From assembly GCA_026785785.1 (NCBI GenBank), contig JAJAZI010000208.1, positions 1-9,740 of the forward strand: DNA of 9,740 nucleotides. Direction: 5' to 3'. This stretch comes from Microbacteriaceae bacterium. Its GTDB lineage: Bacteria > Actinomycetota > Actinomycetes > Actinomycetales > Microbacteriaceae. The translations under genes were made by a program, and so were the position numbers. Below the pieces are notes generated by a model, which saw nothing but the letters and a program-made list of their open reading frames with translations, was not told the DNA's origin and searched no databases. Positions 6,475 to 9,740 of the stretch are shown piece by piece; position 1 is the stretch's first letter; each line of letters begins with the position of its first letter.

Positions 6475-6524
6475 TACGCAGTTGTGGTCGTTCGCGGTGG
6501 CGATGGAGCAGCCACTACTGCGTA
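6475..6524. repeat. Imperfect inverted repeat in the rsgA-hisN gap
   Basis: TACGCAGTTGTGG (6475-6487) and CCACTACTGCGTA (6512-6524) pair at 12 of 13 positions around a 24-nt loop. The outer 8 bp TACGCAGT/ACTGCGTA are perfect. The surrounding 191-nt gap shows no believable small gene. It could be a REP-like intergenic element, an operator, or an RNA hairpin between the two genes. Confidence 0.8.
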
Positions 6525-6537
6525 ATCGGCGCGAGTC

Positions 6538-6575
6538 TGACCGCGGGAAGCGGCGACCGCCGCCCCGCGGGGTCA
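6538..6575 (-). terminator. GC-rich hairpin at the rsgA stop codon
   Basis: TGACC-GCGGG (6538-6547) pairs with CCCGC-(GG)-GGTCA (6564-6575), leaving a GG bulge. Inside, GCGGC (6550-6554) pairs with GCCGC (6559-6563) around GACC. The outer stem includes the rsgA stop (6573-6575). There is no T run after it on the minus strand, so it is at best a non-classical terminator or a 3'-end stabilising structure. Confidence 0.4.
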
Positions 6576-7598
6576 GGCGAGCGTCGACAGGAGCCGCTGC
6601 AACGAGTCGAGGCGGTACCGGCCGATGCCGCCGAGACGACCGGCCTCGATCTGCTCGACCATCGCGCAGTCCGGGGAGCCCGGGAGGTGGGTGCAGCCGC
6701 GGGGGCACTCGAGGGCGATCTCGGCGAGGTCTGTGAACGACCGCAGGATGCTGTCGGGGTTCACATGCCCGAGCCCGAAACTGCGCACCCCCGGGGTGTC
6801 GATGATCCAGCCGTCGCCGACGCGCAGTGAGATCGTCGACGACGAGGTGTGGCGGCCGCGGCCCGTGACCGTGTTGACCCGGCCGATGGCCCGCTTCGCG
6901 TCGGGGACGAGGGCGTTGACGAGGGTGGACTTGCCGACGCCGGAATGGCCGACCGCGACGGTCGAGTGCCCGCTGAGCAGGGCACGGAGCGTCTCGATGG
7001 GCCACTTGTCCTCGGCGCTCTGCACGACGATGATGTCGAGCCCCACGAAATTCTTCAGAAACTCGGTCGGGTCGGAGAGGTCGGTCTTCGTGATGCACAG
7101 GATCGGGGTGATTCCGGCGTCGAAGGCCGCGACGAGGTAGCGGTCGACAAGCCGCGGCCTCGGCTCGGGATTGGCGGCGGAGACAACGATGAGCATCTGG
7201 TCGGCGTTGGCGACAATGATCCGCTCGACCTCGTCGCTGTCGTCGGCGCTGCGCCGCAGGAGGGTCTCCCGCTCCTGGATCCGCACGATGCGGGAGAGGC
7301 TGCCCTCGACCCCGCTCGTGTCGCCGACGAGGTCGACGCGGTCTCCCGTGACGACGGGCTGCTTGCGCAGTTCGCTCGCGCGCGACGAAATCGCCTCGTG
7401 CTCCTCCGGGGTGCCCTCGCCGACGAGCACGAGGTAGCGTCCCCGGTCGACGGTGAGCACCCGCCCGGTGACGGCGTCCTTGTGCTCCGGACGGATTTTG
7501 GTTCGCGCCCGGTTTCCCTTGGGGTTCGGCCGCGACTTCGCCTCGTAGTCGGCGTACTTGTCTTCGTCCTCGTCGTTGTCCTCGCTGAGCCAGCTCAT
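6573..7598 (-). CDS. rsgA: Ribosome small-subunit-dependent GTPase A (RsgA/YjeQ)
   Basis: A 341-residue circularly permuted GTPase that helps mature the 30S subunit. After an acidic, then basic, N-terminal tail (1-40) comes an OB-fold region (about 43-110, GRVLTVDRGRY). The GTPase motifs appear in permuted order: G4 as TKTD (170-173), G1 as GHSGVGKST (217-225), the G2 region GRGRHTS (247-253, Thr251) and G3 as DTPG (267-270). The C-terminal zinc site is Cys298, Cys302, His304, Cys311, matching the C-C-H-C pattern of E. coli RsgA. The start is ATG 7598, 2 nt after the aroA stop; the frame stays open further upstream, but that would be read inside aroA and lacks family similarity. No ribosome binding site is evident at the junction, so coupling to aroA translation is likely. 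Confidence 0.93.
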   Translation of the reverse strand: MSWLSEDNDEDEDKYADYEAKSRPNPKGNRARTKIRPEHKDAVTGRVLTVDRGRYLVLVGEGTPEEHEAISSRASELRKQPVVTGDRVDLVGDTSGVEGSLSRIVRIQERETLLRRSADDSDEVERIIVANADQMLIVVSAANPEPRPRLVDRYLVAAFDAGITPILCITKTDLSDPTEFLKNFVGLDIIVVQSAEDKWPIETLRALLSGHSTVAVGHSGVGKSTLVNALVPDAKRAIGRVNTVTGRGRHTSSSTISLRVGDGWIIDTPGVRSFGLGHVNPDSILRSFTDLAEIALECPRGCTHLPGSPDCAMVEQIEAGRLGGIGRYRLDSLQRLLSTLA

Positions 7599-7600
7599 TG

Positions 7601-9007
7601 TCAGAAGAAGTTCAGCGGGTCGATGCGGGCCGACGGCGCGGCGCCGACGGTGCGCAGCCACAGCTCGGGGAACTCGGGCATCGTCTTGGCGGTCGAGCCG
7701 ATGTCGTCGATGCGGATGCCGTCCACGGCCAGTCCGATGACCGCGCCGGCATGCGCCATCCGGTGGTCGTCCCAGGCCTTCCACGGCCCGCCGACGAGCC
7801 TCCTCGGCTCGATCGCGAGCCCGTCGTCGAGCTCGGTGACGGCGCCGCCGAGCGCGTTGATGTTGGCGGCGAGGGCGGCGAGGCGGTCGGTCTCGTGGCC
7901 GCGGAGGTGGCCGATGCCCGTGATCCGGCTGGGTCCGTCGGCGAGCGCGGCGATCGCGACGAGAGCGGGCGCGAGCTCCCCGCCCTCGCTGAGGTCGAGG
8001 TCGATGCCGGGAAGGCTCACCCCGCCGACGACTCCCGCGCCGCCATCGATGACGAGCCCGCCATCAGACCTCGACACCGTCGCACCCCAGAGCGGCAGGA
8101 TCGCCTCGAGGTGCGCCCCGACCTGCGTCGTCGCCGCGGGCCAGCTGGGGATCGTGACGGTGCCGCCCGCGACGATCGCGGAGGCGAGGAACGGCGCGGC
8201 GTTGGAGAGGTCGGGTTCGATCGCGACCTCGAGCCCGGCGATGCGCCCCGGCTCGACGACCCAGTGGCCGGGGGACGAGGTGTGCACGGTGACGCCCCGA
8301 GCGCGGAGGGTCTGGATAGTCATCTCGATGTGCGGCAGGCTCGGCAGCACGTCGCCGACGTGGCGCAGGCTCAGGCCGTTCGTGAAGCGCGGTGCGGCGA
8401 GCAGCAGGCCCGACACGAACTGGCTCGAGGCGGACGCGTCGATCTCGAGTTCGCCGCCGGCGACGACACCGGTGCCGTACAGGCTGAACGGCAGGGCGCC
8501 GCGGCCATCGTCCGACACATCCACGCCGAGTGCGCGAAGCGACTCGATCGTTGTGCGCATCGGTCGGCGGCGGGCGCCATCGTCACCGTCGAAGGAGACC
8601 GGGCCGAGCGCGAGCGCGGCGACGGGCGGGAGGAAGCGCATGACGGTGCCGGCGAGCCCGCAGTCGATGGATGTTCCGCCCGCGAGTTCGCCAGGTGTGA
8701 CCCGGAGGTCGGGGCCATACTCGCCCGCGCCGAGCTCGTCGATGCGGGTGCCGAGCGAGACGAGGGCCTCGATCATCAGGGCGGAGTCGCGCGAGCGCAG
8801 GGGAGCGCGCAGCGTGGAGGGGGAGTCGGCGAGGGCGGAGAGCACGAGCTCCCGGTTGGTGAGCGACTTCGAGCCGGGCAGCCGCACGGTCGCTGAGAGC
8901 GCGCCGGAGGCGACCGGAGCGGCCCAGGGGCCGGGCTCGTGGTCGGATGTCTGGCGAGCGTCGTCGTAGGGGCTGAACTCGGGCCCGGAATAGTTGAATA
9001 CCTGCAT
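7601..9007 (-). CDS. aroA: 3-phosphoshikimate 1-carboxyvinyltransferase (EPSP synthase)
   Basis: Joins shikimate-3-phosphate and phosphoenolpyruvate in the sixth step of the shikimate pathway; cytosolic. It has 468 residues, with about 35 extra at the N-terminus relative to E. coli. Recognisable motifs are [10 protein letters not shown] (43-52, catalytic Lys47), [12 protein letters not shown] (117-128), [19 protein letters not shown] (193-206), GGELAP (Glu344 where E. coli has Asp313), HETDRL (371-376; E. coli KETDR) and DDHRMA (413-418). The His and Glu variants are usual for actinobacterial enzymes. Phe125 replaces the Pro found in the E. coli TAMRP motif. The start is ATG 9007: there is no ribosome binding site, but TAGCCT lies 7 nt upstream, indicating a leaderless message. 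It is followed closely by rsgA and diverges from the sigma factor, an arrangement I recall from other actinobacteria. Confidence 0.95.
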   Translation of the reverse strand: MQVFNYSGPEFSPYDDARQTSDHEPGPWAAPVASGALSATVRLPGSKSLTNRELVLSALADSPSTLRAPLRSRDSALMIEALVSLGTRIDELGAGEYGPDLRVTPGELAGGTSIDCGLAGTVMRFLPPVAALALGPVSFDGDDGARRRPMRTTIESLRALGVDVSDDGRGALPFSLYGTGVVAGGELEIDASASSQFVSGLLLAAPRFTNGLSLRHVGDVLPSLPHIEMTIQTLRARGVTVHTSSPGHWVVEPGRIAGLEVAIEPDLSNAAPFLASAIVAGGTVTIPSWPAATTQVGAHLEAILPLWGATVSRSDGGLVIDGGAGVVGGVSLPGIDLDLSEGGELAPALVAIAALADGPSRITGIGHLRGHETDRLAALAANINALGGAVTELDDGLAIEPRRLVGGPWKAWDDHRMAHAGAVIGLAVDGIRIDDIGSTAKTMPEFPELWLRTVGAAPSARIDPLNFF

Positions 9008-9012
9008 CGGTT
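8987..9012 (+). promoter_or_regulatory. SigR/SigH-type promoter upstream of the sigma gene
   Basis: GGAAT (8987-8991) and GTT (9010-9012) are separated by exactly 18 nt. This is the promoter consensus known for SigR/SigH-family sigma factors (GGAAT-N18/19-GTT). It points toward the sigma gene, and its -35 element lies within the first codons of divergent aroA. The RNA would start near 9018-9021 and include the ribosome binding site at 9043-9048 and GTG 9054. Autoregulation is inferred. Confidence 0.6.
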
Positions 9013-9014
9013 AC

Positions 9015-9020
9015 AGGCTA
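9015..9020 (-). promoter_or_regulatory. -10 box for leaderless aroA
   Basis: The minus strand reads TAGCCT-GTAACCG-ATG, a TAnnnT box 7 nt before the aroA start. Initiation would fall at the A of ATG. It lies within a few bases of the opposing SigR-type promoter, so the two transcription units may interfere. Confidence 0.5.
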
Positions 9021-9042
9021 TCGAGGATTCACCACACGAACC

Positions 9043-9170
9043 GGAGGTCACGCGTGAGCATCACCACCGCAGCGAGCATCCGCACCGCATCCGAGAGGCG
9101 AGTGCACCGCGCCGCCATCCCCGGAGCGCTTAAGGGAAGCGCACGCTGCCGCAAACTAGACTCGACCCCG
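9043..9170 (+). other. Strong ribosome binding site and in-frame 39-codon N-terminal extension of the sigma factor
   Basis: GGAGGT (9043-9048) lies 5 nt before GTG 9054. From there 39 codons run without a stop into ATG 9171. The extension starts [19 protein letters not shown], is basic and has a CRK motif; 30 of its 39 codons end in G or C, somewhat fewer than a typical gene here. It could be a long sigma isoform or the true start. Within it GCGCTT-AAGGG-AAGCGC (9126-9142) is a small hairpin. Confidence 0.5.
9157..9162 (+). promoter_or_regulatory. -10 box for a leaderless short form of the sigma factor
   Basis: TAGACT lies 8 nt before ATG 9171, and no ribosome binding site precedes that ATG. 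This matches the leaderless pattern of hisN and aroA and would give a basal promoter for the short form. Confidence 0.5.
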
Positions 9171-9740
9171 ATGAACACGCCGAGTGAAGACCAGCAGGCC
9201 TCCGCAGCCTACAACCTCTCGAACGAGACGCCCGTCGCGGAGGCCGACGCTGCCCACGCCGATGCAGTGTCCGATGTGCGCGACCTGTTCGAGGAGCAGG
9301 CCATCCCGTTCATGGACCAGCTGTACGGCGCGGCGCTGAGGATGACGCGCAACCCGCCCGACGCCGCCGATCTCGTGCAGGAGACCTTCGTGAAGGCCTT
9401 CGCCGCGTTCGGGCAGTTTCAGCAGGGCACGAATCTCAAGGCGTGGCTGTACCGGATCCTCACCAATACATTCATCAACACCTACCGCAAGAAGCAGCGC
9501 GACCCGTACCAGGGCACCATCGACGATCTTGCGGACTGGCAGATCGGCGGCGCCGAGTCGGTCACCCAGGGACGTGCGACCAGGTCGGCCGAGGTCGAGG
9601 CCATCGACCATCTGCCCGACAGTGCGGTGAAGGATGCGCTCCAGGCGATCCCGGAGGACTTCCGCCTCGCGGTGTACTTCGCCGACGTCGAAGGGTTCTC
9701 CTACCAGGAGATCGCCGACATCATGAAGACTCCCGTTGGC
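9171..9740 (+). CDS. sigH: ECF sigma factor, SigR/SigH (thiol-oxidative stress) type, C-terminus cut off
   Basis: RNA polymerase sigma factor; 190 codons are visible and the frame is open at the right edge. An acidic, Ala-rich tail (1-45) precedes region 2: [33 protein letters not shown] and [20 protein letters not shown] (88-107), nearly identical to the signature of Streptomyces SigR and mycobacterial SigH. Region 4 starts near [20 protein letters not shown] and continues [16 protein letters not shown]; its recognition helix lies beyond the edge, roughly 25-40 residues missing. In this family a zinc anti-sigma factor (RsrA/RshA) usually follows and releases sigma on disulfide stress; it would lie outside the window. 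ATG 9171 is given as the start because the TAGACT box suits a leaderless message; GTG 9054 is a serious alternative. Confidence 0.9.
   Translation, partial: MNTPSEDQQASAAYNLSNETPVAEADAAHADAVSDVRDLFEEQAIPFMDQLYGAALRMTRNPPDAADLVQETFVKAFAAFGQFQQGTNLKAWLYRILTNTFINTYRKKQRDPYQGTIDDLADWQIGGAESVTQGRATRSAEVEAIDHLPDSAVKDALQAIPEDFRLAVYFADVEGFSYQEIADIMKTPVG

Noticed and set aside
6849..8969. Long + strand open frame opposite rsgA and aroA
   Set aside because: Antisense shadow of two well-recognised genes; low-complexity composition.

Overview
The window is high-GC DNA with strongly GC-rich third codon positions. It looks like the chromosome of a Gram-positive actinobacterium, probably of the order Micrococcales and possibly Microbacteriaceae. 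That placement is inferred from codon use, the SigR/SigH-type sigma factor, the DevSR-type two-component pair and the aroA-rsgA-hisN order. No mobile element, CRISPR array, tRNA or rRNA was seen.

Left part (1-5575), stress and dormancy block. The window opens inside a leftward universal stress protein (USP) gene (start at 139, remainder off the left edge). A gap of about 540 bases follows. It holds a good DosR/DevR-type operator (193-212), a probable decayed small gene (about 212-570), three perfectly phased 21-bp tandem repeats (361-423) and a candidate promoter. Next, on the + strand, come a GAF-GAF histidine kinase of the DevS/DosT type (681-2393), its LuxR/NarL-family response regulator of the DevR/DosR type (2390-3052, ATGA overlap), a tandem-domain USP (3148-4005) and a 14-helix-type MFS transporter (4070-5575). 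The kinase keeps the histidine and tyrosine that form the heme pocket of mycobacterial DevS, so a gas or redox sensor is likely. The DosR-like box in front of the leftward USP suggests that this USP is a local target.

Right part (5572-9740), housekeeping block and redox sigma factor. hisN (5572-6381), rsgA (6573-7598) and aroA (7601-9007) all run leftward. hisN and the MFS gene converge and share the four bases CTAG as overlapping stop codons. aroA and rsgA are 2 nt apart and probably one transcript. The hisN-rsgA gap carries a striking imperfect inverted repeat and a GC-rich hairpin. Diverging from aroA is an ECF sigma factor of the SigR/SigH thiol-oxidative-stress type, cut by the right edge.

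Most notable signals. (1) The sigma gene appears to have two starts: a leaderless ATG (9171), and an in-frame GTG 39 codons upstream (9054) with a strong ribosome binding site, preceded by GGAAT-N18-GTT, the promoter signature of SigR itself. This resembles the long unstable SigR' isoform of Streptomyces. (2) The DevSR-like pair lies next to a USP gene with a DosR-type box. (3) Several genes show a TAnnnT box 6-8 nt before the start codon, indicating leaderless transcripts.
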